Assembly (NCBI GenBank): GCA_018365895.1
Contig: JAGZJD010000044.1
Location: 1-20,510 of the forward strand
Reading direction: 5' to 3'
From: Lachnospiraceae bacterium
GTDB taxonomy: Bacteria; Bacillota_A; Clostridia; Lachnospirales; Lachnospiraceae
Length of the DNA stretch: 20,510 nucleotides
This document shows positions 7,014 through 14,623 of this stretch, one piece after another; position 1 is the stretch's first letter, and each line of letters starts with the position of its first letter. Below the pieces are notes generated by a model. That model did no database searches. It was not told the origin of the DNA and saw only the letters and a list, made by a program, of their open reading frames with translations. Both the position numbers and the translations under genes were made by a program.

Positions 7014-7087
7014 TTCGCTAGTAACTTGTCACATTTTATAAATCTTCTGAAATTCACTTTTATTCCCTTCCGGTTAAACAAACAGAG

Positions 7088-7123
7088 AGGGTATTTTTTA
7101 AAATTTCTTTTCAAAAATACCCT
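7088..7123. terminator. Hairpin, possible weak or remnant terminator
   Basis: AGGGTATTTTT (7088-7098) and AAAAATACCCT (7113-7123) form a perfect 11-bp stem with a 14-base loop. The bases after it (GACTTTT) are only a poor U-tract on the plus strand. It lies between two element boundaries, so it could be an end structure rather than a terminator. Confidence 0.45.
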
Positions 7124-7275
7124 GACTTTTCGTGTTCCCAGTTCAAACAAGTGAAAGACTAACTATTAAAAGTCAAGTCTAAAATGAAAGGTTTTTGAAT
7201 GAATTGCAAAAATGCATTTCAGATATAGTTGAACCTTGAAAACTGCATGACAAACAGAGTGTCGTTGCTGGCACT

Positions 7276-7485
7276 CTAAAAGGAGATAGTTACAGAAAAA
7301 ATTAAGCGCACAAGCTTCTTAGTGGCATGAGATAATGCGACATTATAATGCTTGCCTTCCGAGCGTTTCTTTTCAAGATATGCACCAAAAGATTTATCCC
7401 AGTGACAGACATATTTTGTGGCATTATAAAGGGCGTACCGGAGGTATCTGGAACCTCGTTTCTCCATATGAGAATACAGAATATG
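7276..7485 (-). pseudogene. IS110-family transposase, C-terminal remnant
   Basis: On the minus strand, about 65 residues match the C-terminal transposase domain of IS110 elements: MEKRGSRYLRYALYNATKYV, then HWDKSFGAYLEKKRSEGKHY, NVALSHATKKLVRLIF and a TAG stop at 7278-7276. IS110 proteins have a DEDD RuvC-like N-terminal domain and total about 330-400 residues; everything before the HMEKRGS region is missing. The remnant ends near 7485, where reading on the other strand becomes a surface-protein tail. The element was therefore deleted from its 5' side, or recombined into that gene. It is too short to act. The upstream boundary is approximate. Confidence 0.8.
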
Positions 7486-7911
7486 ATTCCACCGGTATTG
7501 GGAGAGGTAGAAGTTGTAGATTATAGTAATTTAGAGAAGGAGATTTTAGATGCATCAGAATTGGATCTTACAAAGTATACAGAAGAGACAGTAAAAGTAT
7601 TCAAAGAAGCATTGGAAAAAGCACAAGCAGTTATGGAGAATTCAGATGCAACACAGGCTGAAGCAGATGCTGCAGTTGCTGAGCTTAGAAGTGCGATCGA
7701 TGCGTTAGAGATCTTGAATGAAAAGCCTGAGAAATCGGAAAAACCTGAGAAACCAGAAGTGCCAGAAAGACCGTCTAAACCATCTGATAATAAACCAGTA
7801 GATGATTCTGTTAAGACTGGTGATGCTAGTTCATTTACTTATTGGATAATTGTTATGGTGGGGGTAGCTGTAGTAGGTATAGTTGTCATTTGCAGAAGAA
7901 AATATCGATAG
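7486..7911 (+). pseudogene. Sortase-anchored FIVAR-domain surface protein, 3' remnant
   Basis: The remaining 140 or so codons encode one FIVAR domain (about 7520-7715: YSNLEKEILDASELDLTKY through AEADAAVAELRSAIDALE). A Pro/Lys/Glu repeat follows (about 7720-7800, EKPEKxEKPEKPEVPERP), then a sortase-type sorting signal: VKTGD near 7810-7824, a hydrophobic helix and the positive tail RRKYR. Such ends belong to large wall-bound proteins, often glycosidases or adhesins of gut Firmicutes. The long frame does continue upstream to 7348, but those codons are the antisense of the IS110 tail and no signal peptide or ribosome site exists. This is therefore the stranded 3' end of a larger gene. Confidence 0.8.
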
Positions 7912-8013
7912 AAGTACAATAAGCCAGTATTGATATCAAAGAAAAATGTCTTTAAAGGATATTCTATTACTAGATGTATGGAAACGCAGATGAAGAAATA
8001 TGAAAAATTCTTC

Positions 8014-8059
8014 AAAGCAGCAGATATTTATTAAAAAAAATAGATATCTACTGCTTTTT
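8014..8059 (+). terminator. Intrinsic terminator after the surface-protein remnant
   Basis: The arms beginning AAAGCAG at 8014 and ending CTGCTTT at 8057 pair over about 18 bases (AGATAT with ATATCT inside, one C-A mismatch and one G-U) around an A-rich loop. They are followed directly by TTTTT (8055-8059). The A-rich left flank makes it plausible in the other direction as well. Confidence 0.8.
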
Positions 8060-8187
8060 CTGTGATAAACAGAAAATGTTATATCTTGTGGCGAAAAAGG
8101 GTGAGTTTTTCTTGAAAATACTGTTGGATTTTGAGAATAATAAATAATTTTAGAACTGAGGTTATACATTGGAAATTCTATTTTTAC

Positions 8188-8216
8188 TTGCACATTAAAA
8201 GATTTTATGCTATATA
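8188..8216 (+). promoter_or_regulatory. Promoter of the globin gene
   Basis: TTGCAC (8188-8193), a 17-base spacer, TATATA (8211-8216). A start about 7 bases later would give a leader of roughly 50 bases with AGGAGG at 8262-8267. Confidence 0.65.
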
Positions 8217-8230
8217 TAAAATATAAATAA

Positions 8231-8245
8231 TAATAACTGTTATTA
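8231..8245. promoter_or_regulatory. 7-1-7 palindrome just downstream of the globin promoter
   Basis: TAATAAC-T-GTTATTA is a perfect 7-1-7 inverted repeat, 14 bases after the -10 element, where a bound repressor would block transcription. Operators of the Fur/PerR metalloregulators have the same 7-1-7 layout (PerR TTATAATnATTATAA). The base match is partial and the region is AT-rich, so this is only a candidate. Confidence 0.4.
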
Positions 8246-8274
8246 ATATATTGAAATACTAAGGAGGATTATTT

Positions 8275-8715
8275 ATGTTAGATCAAAAAACAATAGAAAT
8301 AGTTAAGAGTACAGTACCAGCGCTAAAGGAACACGGGGTAGAAATCACAAAAACATTTTATAAAAATATGTTTGCTAATAATCCGGAGGTTAAGCCATTA
8401 TTTAATATGGACAGACAAGTTTCAGGAGAGCAACCCAAAGCGTTAGCTATGGTAGTATTAGCAGCTGCTCAAAATATAGATAACTTAGAATCTTTATTAC
8501 CAGCGGTAAGAAAAATAGGAGAAAAACATTGTGATGCAAAAATTAAAGAAGAGCATTATCCAATTGTTGGAGCAAATCTTCTAGGTGCAATTAAAGAGGT
8601 TTTGGGTGATGTGGCTACAGACGAGGTTATTGATGCATGGGGAAAAGCTTATGAGGTTATAGCTAAGATATTTATAGATATAGAAAAAGAAATTTACGAA
8701 ACAAGAAGCAAATAA
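8275..8715 (+). CDS. Single-domain bacterial haemoglobin (Vitreoscilla type)
   Basis: A 146-residue globin, the same length as Vitreoscilla haemoglobin and closely similar to it throughout. Shared stretches include [34 protein letters not shown] and AWGKAYxVIA. Ligand-pocket and haem residues sit at family positions: Y29 (B10), F43 (CD1), Q53 (E7), proximal H85 (F8), and the Y95 and E137 that polarise the proximal histidine in flavohaemoglobin-like globins. The FAD/NAD reductase domain of flavohaemoglobin (total about 400 residues) is absent and the gene ends cleanly, so this is a genuine single-domain form needing an external reductase. Likely roles are nitric oxide detoxification or oxygen scavenging. 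It stands alone, with its own promoter and AGGAGG site. Codons look more AT-rich than in neighbours, which may indicate transfer. Confidence 0.93.
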   Translation: MLDQKTIEIVKSTVPALKEHGVEITKTFYKNMFANNPEVKPLFNMDRQVSGEQPKALAMVVLAAAQNIDNLESLLPAVRKIGEKHCDAKIKEEHYPIVGANLLGAIKEVLGDVATDEVIDAWGKAYEVIAKIFIDIEKEIYETRSK

Positions 8716-8841
8716 TAATTATATTTAGCCATATTCATGATAGGAGTGAGTATGGCGTTTTCTTTTTTCGTTTATTATGAAATACATAAAACCCACAGGT
8801 ACAGTTATATTATTGTATATGCGGCGGAATGGAGGTTATTT

Positions 8842-10746
8842 ATGGATATTAATAAAGTTGCGAAAAGTATATTGAAGCATGTCGGTGGCGAAGAGAATAT
8901 AAAAGATGTCAGCCATTGTTTTACAAGACTCCGTTTGGTGTTAAAGGATGAGACGAAAGCGGACAAACAGGCAGTAGAGCGTTTGGAAGGAGTAATTCAA
9001 GTTGTGATTTCTGGCGGACAATTTCAGATTGTACTTGGTTCAAAAGTAAATAAAGTATATGATGAGATATTGCCTATGTTGACAATGAAAAATGATCCGA
9101 TGGGAGAGAATGTAAAGGTAAATCTGGCAAACTCAATTTTGCAGACGATTTCCAAGGTGTTTACCCCATTGATTCCAGCCATTGCAGCTTCAGGATTGAT
9201 TAAAGGAATTTTGACGGCGGCAAGACTTTTGTCTGCTAAAAATGGCATTGATATTTCTTCCAATGATACTTATGTGCTGCTTTTTGCGGCCAGCCAGATT
9301 ATTTTTTACTTCATGCCAGTTTTTCTTGGCTATACGGCGGCAAAGGCGCTTAAGTGCAATGAGATCGTAGCAATGACAATTGGTGGCTTTTTGTGCTATC
9401 CGCAGTTGGATATTCTAATTCAAGATGTTACTACGATAACAACATTTTTTGGAATTCCTGTGACTAAAGGGGTATGGACTATTGGCGATTCTACGAAAGT
9501 GTTCAGTTATACAGAATCGGTCATTCCGATTTTACTTGCAGTATTTGTTTTGGTGTACCTAGAAAAATTTCTGTATAAGATTATTCCACAAATAATACAG
9601 ATTATTATGGTGCCGGGATTATCGATTATTATTATGGTGCCATTAACGCTTACACTCCTCGGACCAATTGGCATCTGGGTAGGAAATAGTATTCAGACTT
9701 TATATTATGTGTTGATGGACTTTAACACTGCTATTGGTGGAGCAGTAATCGGTGGTTTGTGGGGAGTATTTGTGATTTTCGGCGCACATCGGGCATTGCT
9801 TCCGGTGGGACTCAATGATGTTGCAATGAGTGGAAAACAGAATTTATTAGCATTTGCAGGTGCGGCAAATTTTTCGCAAGGTGGTGCAGCACTTGGGGTG
9901 ATGCTCAAGTCTAAGAATAAGGAATTAAAAAGTGTGGCGGCGTCTGCCGCTATTTCAGCAGCATTGGTAGGGATTACAGAACCAGCGATTTACGGTTGTA
10001 ATCTTCGTTTGAAAAAGCCGATGATTTGTGCAATTGTCTGTGGTGCTATTGGTGGTGGTATTATGGGAGTAGGAGGCGTTTATGGAGATTCTTTTGCCAA
10101 CAATGGAGTGCTTACTATTTTTTCCTATGCTGCTTTTGGAATGAAACCATTTTTGTTTTATTTGGCTGGTTGTATCGTGGCTTTCTTTGGAACAGCTGTT
10201 TTCACTTACATTATTGGTTTTGAAGATATTGTGGAGAAGAAAGAGGCGATTTTAGATAACGAAACGAATAGAATCGCAGTAAAAGATGCAGAGAAAGTAT
10301 GGTATGTAACTGCTCCTGTCGAAGGAAAAGCAATCGAGCTGAATCAGATTCATGATAAAGTGTTTGCGGAAGAAAGATTAGGAAAAGGAATTGCGATCAT
10401 TCCGTCGAAAGGAGAAGTTGTGGCTCCGGTGGACTGTACGGTAAATGTAATTTACCCAACGCTTCATGCAATGGGGGTGACTCTGGATAATGGTGTGGAA
10501 CTTTTGATTCATGTTGGAATAGATACAGTAAAACTGGAAAGAAAATACTTTAAACAATATGCACAAGAGGGAACACATGTAAAAAAGGGAACAAAAATAA
10601 TATCCTTTGACTTAGAAAAAATTGAAGAAGCTGGATATGATACAACAGTCTCGGTAGTAGTCGTAAATACTTTTGACTATAAAGAGGTAGTTGGATTACA
10701 GACACAGCATGCAGATATAGATACTACAGTAATCGAGATCATGTAA
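8842..10746 (+). CDS. PTS beta-glucoside-type transporter, EIIBCA
   Basis: Membrane sugar permease that phosphorylates its substrate during uptake (634 residues). Order B-C-A: EIIB about 1-90 with the phospho-cysteine C26 in SHCFTRLRL; EIIC about 105-465 with many membrane helices and the signature GITEPAIYG (377-385); EIIA about 490-625 with the active-site pair H542 and H557 (LLIHVGIDTVKL). It belongs to the glucose/beta-glucoside superfamily. The GH1 phospho-glucosidase 21 bases downstream supports a beta-glucoside such as cellobiose, arbutin or salicin. The start is ATG 8842, with GGAGG 8 bases before it; the frame is open 35 codons further up without a ribosome site. No BglG/LicT antiterminator gene or recognisable RAT sequence was found upstream, so regulation is unclear. 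Confidence 0.92.
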   Translation: MDINKVAKSILKHVGGEENIKDVSHCFTRLRLVLKDETKADKQAVERLEGVIQVVISGGQFQIVLGSKVNKVYDEILPMLTMKNDPMGENVKVNLANSILQTISKVFTPLIPAIAASGLIKGILTAARLLSAKNGIDISSNDTYVLLFAASQIIFYFMPVFLGYTAAKALKCNEIVAMTIGGFLCYPQLDILIQDVTTITTFFGIPVTKGVWTIGDSTKVFSYTESVIPILLAVFVLVYLEKFLYKIIPQIIQIIMVPGLSIIIMVPLTLTLLGPIGIWVGNSIQTLYYVLMDFNTAIGGAVIGGLWGVFVIFGAHRALLPVGLNDVAMSGKQNLLAFAGAANFSQGGAALGVMLKSKNKELKSVAASAAISAALVGITEPAIYGCNLRLKKPMICAIVCGAIGGGIMGVGGVYGDSFANNGVLTIFSYAAFGMKPFLFYLAGCIVAFFGTAVFTYIIGFEDIVEKKEAILDNETNRIAVKDAEKVWYVTAPVEGKAIELNQIHDKVFAEERLGKGIAIIPSKGEVVAPVDCTVNVIYPTLHAMGVTLDNGVELLIHVGIDTVKLERKYFKQYAQEGTHVKKGTKIISFDLEKIEEAGYDTTVSVVVVNTFDYKEVVGLQTQHADIDTTVIEIM

Positions 10747-10767
10747 TAAAGATAGGAGAGAAAAATA

Positions 10768-12186
10768 ATGTCAGCAAGATTTTCGAAAAATTTTTTATGG
10801 GGGGCGTCTTCCTCGGCATTTCAGATTGAAGGAGCATGGGACAAAGATGGAAAAGGAATGACAGTGGCGGATTATAATTCATTCAAGCGTTCAAAAAAGC
10901 AGGCGGATAGCAAGGTTGCCAGCGACTTTTATCATCATTGGAAGGAAGATATTGCATTGATGAAGGAATTAGGAATGCAGATGTATCGCTTTTCTTTGTC
11001 GTGGGCAAGAATTATTCCAGATGGAGATGGAGAGGTAAACCGGGCGGGAATTGAATTTTACAGTAAGGTGATTGACTGTCTTTTGGAGAATGGGATACAG
11101 CCTTTTGTCACCTTGTATCATTTTGATCTGCCGTATGCATTGGTGGAAAAGTACAATGGATGGGAGGACAGGCGATGCGTATATGCATTTGAGCGTTATG
11201 CAAAATTATGTTTTACAGAGTTTGGGGAAAGAGTGAAATACTGGCAGGTTATCAACGAGCAAAATCTTATGATTCGTGTAGATGAGCGTATGAATATTAA
11301 CGAGTCGGATGCATGGAAAGCAGATAAGATTCGGGCTCAGATGGATTATCATATGTTCCTTGCCCATGCGCTTGCAACGAGAGCGTGCCATGAAATGATA
11401 CAAGATGGGAAAATTGGTCCGGCGATTTCTTCTACTTGCACATATCCTTTGACAAATAAACCGCAGGATGTATGGGCAGCAAAGATGAATGACTGTATGA
11501 AGACAAACTACTGTTTGGATATGTATCACTATGGAAAATATCCGGGGTATTATATGCGTTATTTAAAAGAGCGCAATATTGTGCCGGATATGCTTGAGGG
11601 AGATGAAGAAATTCTAGGGGCTGGAAAAATGGATTATATTGCTGTTAATTATTATCGGACACTATGTGCAAGTTATTTGCCGGCGGATGAGGAGCACCTG
11701 ATTGGAATGCGCGTATTTCGTGGTAATGAGGTGGATTTTGATCAATATGGATATTTTCGCGATGAAAAGAATGAGAATCTACAGGCAAGCGAATATGGAG
11801 CACAGATCGATCCTATGGGCTTGAGAATTGTGTTAAATGATTATTATAGCAGGTATCGTCTGCCGATGCTTATTACGGAAAATGGACTCGGAGCAGCAGA
11901 TGAATTGACAGAATCTGGAGAGATACACGATTCATATCGGATTAACTATATAAAAGAACATTTGAAAGCGTGTGCAATGGCGTTGGAGGATGGCGTGGAA
12001 CTAATCGGATATTCGGCGTGGTCATTTATGGATCTTTTGAGTTCTCACCAAGGCTTTCGGAAACGTTATGGTTTTGTGTATGTGAATCGTGAGGATCAAG
12101 ATTTAAAAGATATGAAAAGAATCAAGAAAGATAGCTTTTATTGGTATCAGAATGTTATCCATACCAATGGAGCAGAGTTGCTCTAA
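10768..12186 (+). CDS. 6-phospho-beta-glucosidase, glycoside hydrolase family 1
   Basis: Cytoplasmic GH1 enzyme (472 residues) hydrolysing phosphorylated beta-glucosides delivered by the PTS. Visible: the N-terminal signature FLWGASSSAFQIEGAW; acid/base E164 in VINEQN; nucleophile E371 in LITENG. The phosphate-binding set S425, K432 and Y434 occurs in MDLLSSHQGFRKRYG. The serine replaces the glutamate found in non-phospho GH1 enzymes, marking 6-phospho-sugar specificity. Gluco- versus galacto-specificity cannot be decided from sequence alone. A GGAGAG site precedes the ATG, and the gene follows the EIIBCA gene by 21 bases in one operon. Its last 84 bases are overlapped on the other strand by a chromate-family transporter gene. 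There is no terminator between the two converging genes. Confidence 0.93.
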   Translation: MSARFSKNFLWGASSSAFQIEGAWDKDGKGMTVADYNSFKRSKKQADSKVASDFYHHWKEDIALMKELGMQMYRFSLSWARIIPDGDGEVNRAGIEFYSKVIDCLLENGIQPFVTLYHFDLPYALVEKYNGWEDRRCVYAFERYAKLCFTEFGERVKYWQVINEQNLMIRVDERMNINESDAWKADKIRAQMDYHMFLAHALATRACHEMIQDGKIGPAISSTCTYPLTNKPQDVWAAKMNDCMKTNYCLDMYHYGKYPGYYMRYLKERNIVPDMLEGDEEILGAGKMDYIAVNYYRTLCASYLPADEEHLIGMRVFRGNEVDFDQYGYFRDEKNENLQASEYGAQIDPMGLRIVLNDYYSRYRLPMLITENGLGAADELTESGEIHDSYRINYIKEHLKACAMALEDGVELIGYSAWSFMDLLSSHQGFRKRYGFVYVNREDQDLKDMKRIKKDSFYWYQNVIHTNGAELL

Positions 12187-12720
12187 AATACCACAGCCTA
12201 CCATAATGAAAATAGGGTTAAGTTTTGTTTTTCTCAGGCAAAAAAGTGCAATTGCAAAGAAAATGATACCGCGAATATTAAGATTGGACAAACTCAGTTC
12301 CAATGTTCCGGATTCAAAGAATATGGAGAATATAATACTGAGTCCTGCGACGGCGATCATAGATACAACGACTGGGCGAAGTGTACCTAGAATATCCTGC
12401 ATGATTTTTACATTTTGATATTGAATGTAGATTTTTGCCAACAACGTAACGATGATACAGGATGGGAGAATACATCCGAGTGTTGCGGCGAGTGCGCCTG
12501 GTATTCCGGCTACCTGTGCCCCAACAAAAGTCGCAGAGTTTACAGCGATTGGTCCAGGCGTCATCTCGGCGATAGTTACAAGGTCGCCGAATTCTGCCAT
12601 ACTAAGCCAGTGGTATTTCTCAACAACCTGTGCCTGAATGAGAGCCATAGCGGCATAACCTCCACCAAAACTGAATGCTCCAATTTGCAGATAACTGAAA
12701 AATAATTGTAAATAAATCAT
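12103..12720 (-). CDS. Chromate-transporter (CHR) family half-size membrane protein, second of a pair, with extended tail
   Basis: A 205-residue membrane protein of the CHR family with the hallmark GAFSFGGGYAAM near the N-terminus and EMTPGPIAVNSATFVG around residue 55, followed by several hydrophobic helices. Short CHR proteins work as pairs with opposite topology. The partner is the gene just upstream, and the two touch in a TGATG junction (12722-12718), so translation is coupled. Characterised homologues export chromate; the natural substrate in gut anaerobes is not known. Start ATG 12720 is chosen because the upstream extension would lie inside the partner gene. The homologous part appears to end near GCGILE. 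The last 28 or so residues are encoded by the antisense of the GH1 3' end. Confidence 0.85.
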   Translation of the reverse strand: MIYLQLFFSYLQIGAFSFGGGYAAMALIQAQVVEKYHWLSMAEFGDLVTIAEMTPGPIAVNSATFVGAQVAGIPGALAATLGCILPSCIIVTLLAKIYIQYQNVKIMQDILGTLRPVVVSMIAVAGLSIIFSIFFESGTLELSLSNLNIRGIIFFAIALFCLRKTKLNPIFIMVGCGILEQLCSIGMDNILIPIKAIFLDSFHIF

Positions 12721-13295
12721 CAGTGTTTTGCCTCCTGTTTTGTGATAATAGCTTTTATGATTGCGAATGCAATACATATTAAGATAATGAAAACGACATT
12801 AATTTTTAGATAATAGTTTGCAATGAAGGCGCAGAGCATAATGAGAATTGGACCTGCTTTTTTTTGACGGATAATTCCAGAACCCATATCCCATACGACA
12901 GATACGATCACCGCACCTACGCCGACCCGCATTCCATTCAGTAAAGCCAGCACGGCAGTGTTTTCTTGAAACAGTGTATAAAATCCGGAAATAATTGAAA
13001 TGACAAAAAATGGTGGAATGATTGCACCCAGTATGGAAAAAATCACACCGGGAACGCCACATAATTTGTATCCTATCACAATAGCTCCATTGACAGCAAC
13101 TGCACCAGGAGATGATTGGGCGATTGCAATCAGATCCAGCATCTCGTTTTCGTCGATCCAATGCAGATTATCTACAAATTTCGTTTTCATTAGAGAGACG
13201 ATAACATATCCACCACCGAATGTAAAAGCGCTGAGATAAAGAGTAGAAAAGAATAATTTTTTTAAAAGTAGTGTTTTATTGATGTTCTGTTTCAT
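12720..13295 (-). CDS. Chromate-transporter (CHR) family half-size membrane protein, first of a pair
   Basis: A 191-residue CHR-family membrane protein with SAFTFGGGYVIVSL near the N-terminus and QSSPGAVAVNGAIVIGY around residues 70-85, the two conserved motifs of the family. About five or six hydrophobic segments follow. It differs clearly from its downstream partner, as expected for the two halves of a heteromeric short-chain CHR transporter. It starts three bases after the stop of the AraC-type regulator gene, and its GGAGAA ribosome site lies in the end of that gene, so the regulator and both transporter halves form one operon. Chromate transport is the family label; the physiological anion is unknown. 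Confidence 0.88.
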   Translation of the reverse strand: MKQNINKTLLLKKLFFSTLYLSAFTFGGGYVIVSLMKTKFVDNLHWIDENEMLDLIAIAQSSPGAVAVNGAIVIGYKLCGVPGVIFSILGAIIPPFFVISIISGFYTLFQENTAVLALLNGMRVGVGAVIVSVVWDMGSGIIRQKKAGPILIMLCAFIANYYLKINVVFIILICIAFAIIKAIITKQEAKH

Positions 13296-13298
13296 GAA

Positions 13299-14225
13299 TT
13301 ACATTCTCCGATCCTCAAAGGCCCCTTCTGCCATCGCTTTGATGGAGGAGGCGTACTCTGAAGGTGTCATATCTGTGATTTTTTTGAACTGCCTTGAAAA
13401 ATAGTGTATGGATGTATAGCCAAGCTGCTCAGAAATCTGTGTGAAATTCATGTGCCCGGTACGAATCATTTCTTTTGCAGTCTCGATTTTCATATTAGAG
13501 AAATATTCAATAATTCCAAGTCCGGTCTTTTGTTGGAATAGTTTTTGTAACTGCGACCGCCCAATCATATTGTCTTTGCAGATTTGTTCGATTGTAATGC
13601 GAGAATTCAGGTGCATCTCCATATAGTGAATAATTCGGTTCAATACCTCCGTATCGCTTTTCATTTTGGTCACTTTCAAAGAAGAAAGTGTGTTGTCAGT
13701 GTGTGTGATAGAGGAATGGTTATATCTTCTCATCAGGTGGATTAGGAAATATTCCAAATGAATCCGAATTAACTGTTCAGCGTCTGGTGCGGCTGAAGCG
13801 GTGCGAAGCATTTCGGTCTGATAAGGATCATCGAGCCTTCCTTTAAACACAGTCTTTGCCTCGGCAATAATATCGGCTAAGATATTCCGTTCCAATTCAT
13901 CAATTTTTAAAATGCGATCTTCAAAAAATGCCATTGCAGCACTCTTGCAGTGAAAAGAAATTACAACTAGATTCGGAGCGGATGTTCCGGTAGCATCTAC
14001 AGTATGGAATTCATTTGGTTTGTGAAAAGCTACTTGTCCTTTTTTTAAAATTATATCAGAATCGCCCATCCGAATCTTCACATCGCCTTTGTCTACACAA
14101 ACGAATTCCCAAAAATTATGTGCTTCTCCAGGGAAAGAAAAGTCGCTCATATATTCAAAGTAATGTATTGTAACTAACTCGGTTATAGAGATAGATTCTC
14201 TCAGACTTATACTTTTGTATCGCAT
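13299..14225 (-). CDS. AraC-family transcriptional regulator with cupin sensor domain
   Basis: A 308-residue regulator. The N-terminal part (about 25-110) is a cupin-type ligand-binding domain: HNFWEFVCVDKGDVKI, then ILKKGQVAFHKPNEFHTV. The C-terminal 100 residues are a double helix-turn-helix: LNRIIHYMEMHL, IEQICKDNMIGRSQLQKLF, TAKEMIRTG, FTQISEQLGYTSIHYFSRQFKK and TPSEYASS. Start ATG 14225 is supported by the promoter 33 bases upstream and the AGCAGG site. The longer frame beyond it is Leu/Phe/His-rich non-coding translation. It is transcribed divergently from the sugar ABC operon, the usual position for an activator of that operon, and co-transcribed with the chromate-family pair. The target is not proven. 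The cupin suggests a sugar-like effector. Confidence 0.92.
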   Translation of the reverse strand: MRYKSISLRESISITELVTIHYFEYMSDFSFPGEAHNFWEFVCVDKGDVKIRMGDSDIILKKGQVAFHKPNEFHTVDATGTSAPNLVVISFHCKSAAMAFFEDRILKIDELERNILADIIAEAKTVFKGRLDDPYQTEMLRTASAAPDAEQLIRIHLEYFLIHLMRRYNHSSITHTDNTLSSLKVTKMKSDTEVLNRIIHYMEMHLNSRITIEQICKDNMIGRSQLQKLFQQKTGLGIIEYFSNMKIETAKEMIRTGHMNFTQISEQLGYTSIHYFSRQFKKITDMTPSEYASSIKAMAEGAFEDRRM

Positions 14226-14257
14226 AAGATTACCTGCTTTCTCTTGTGATAGTTTTA

Positions 14258-14286
14258 AGTATAAATGCTTTTTTTTGAGAATGCAA
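14258..14286 (-). promoter_or_regulatory. Promoter of the AraC-CHR operon
   Basis: On the minus strand: TTGCAT (14286-14281), a 17-base spacer containing eight A, TATACT (14263-14258), ending 33 bases before the regulator ATG. Confidence 0.7.
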
Positions 14287-14538
14287 TAATAAAAGATGTT
14301 AGTTATATTGTTGTGAGATAGTGTGAAAAGTGCAAAGTTAGCGCGAAGGCATTGGTGAGGAGATGCTGTCAAAAATAAAAACAAGGTTGTTTTGGATAAA
14401 GGGAAAAATCTTTTCATTAAAAAAATGTAGAAAATATATGAAAAAGAGAAACTAGTATAAAAAGTAGGTTGGAAATTTTGTACAATACTTATGTTGTTTT
14501 GAATAGCAAGATATATAAAAAAATGAGCAAAATAACTC

Positions 14539-14567
14539 TTGAAAAGGAATTGGAGATGGAGTATGAT
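14539..14567 (+). promoter_or_regulatory. Promoter of the sugar ABC operon
   Basis: TTGAAA (14539-14544), a 17-base spacer, TATGAT (14562-14567), about 55 bases before the lipoprotein ATG. A weaker TTATGT / TATATA pair lies about 65 bases upstream. Confidence 0.65.
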
Positions 14568-14581
14568 TTTTCTATACCAAA

Positions 14582-14601
14582 AGAACGGAGTGTTCCGTTT
14601 T
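14582..14601 (+). promoter_or_regulatory. Leader hairpin before the binding-protein gene
   Basis: AACGGA (14584-14589) and TCCGTT (14594-14599) around GTGT, extended by one G-U and one A-U pair, with TTTT in its right end. It lies within the predicted 5' leader, 13 bases before the AGGAGG site. It could stabilise the mRNA or act as a weak attenuator. Confidence 0.5.
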
Positions 14602-14623
14602 AAAATAAGAAGGAGGAAGAGGT

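Larger units (their letters stand above)
6955..7275. other. 321-base gene-free stretch between the restriction operon and the IS110 remnant
   Basis: It contains the minus-strand promoter near 6985-7013 and a hairpin at 7088-7123. From about 7125 to 7275 it probably holds the 3' non-coding flank of the IS110 copy, including a hairpin AGAGTG/CACTCT (7256-7261 and 7272-7277) right after the transposase stop. No further open frame or RNA gene could be supported. Confidence 0.6.
7912..8274. other. 363-base gene-free stretch before the globin gene
   Basis: It holds the terminator at 8014-8059 and, from 8188, the globin promoter and palindrome. The rest is very AT-rich and shows no supportable open frame or RNA gene. 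Confidence 0.6.
14226..14623. other. 398-base divergent control region between the AraC regulator and the sugar ABC operon
   Basis: It carries one promoter at each end (minus 14258-14286, plus 14539-14567) and a leader hairpin at 14582-14601. The roughly 250 bases between the two promoters, AT-rich with runs of A, have room for AraC binding sites, but no clear repeated operator was recognised. No supportable open frame was seen. Confidence 0.6.

Noticed and set aside
7348..7485. N-terminal coding region of the FIVAR protein in the long plus-strand frame
   Set aside because: These codons are the reverse complement of a clear IS110 transposase tail. There is no signal peptide or ribosome site.
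8716..8841. BglG/LicT antiterminator (RAT) element before the PTS gene
   Set aside because: No match to the RAT consensus and no clean terminator overlapping it. Only a short TTATG/CATAA repeat and a T-rich run are present.
10378..11529. Minus-strand open frames under the PTS and GH1 genes
   Set aside because: They are shadows of strongly supported plus-strand genes, without ribosome sites or recognisable domains.
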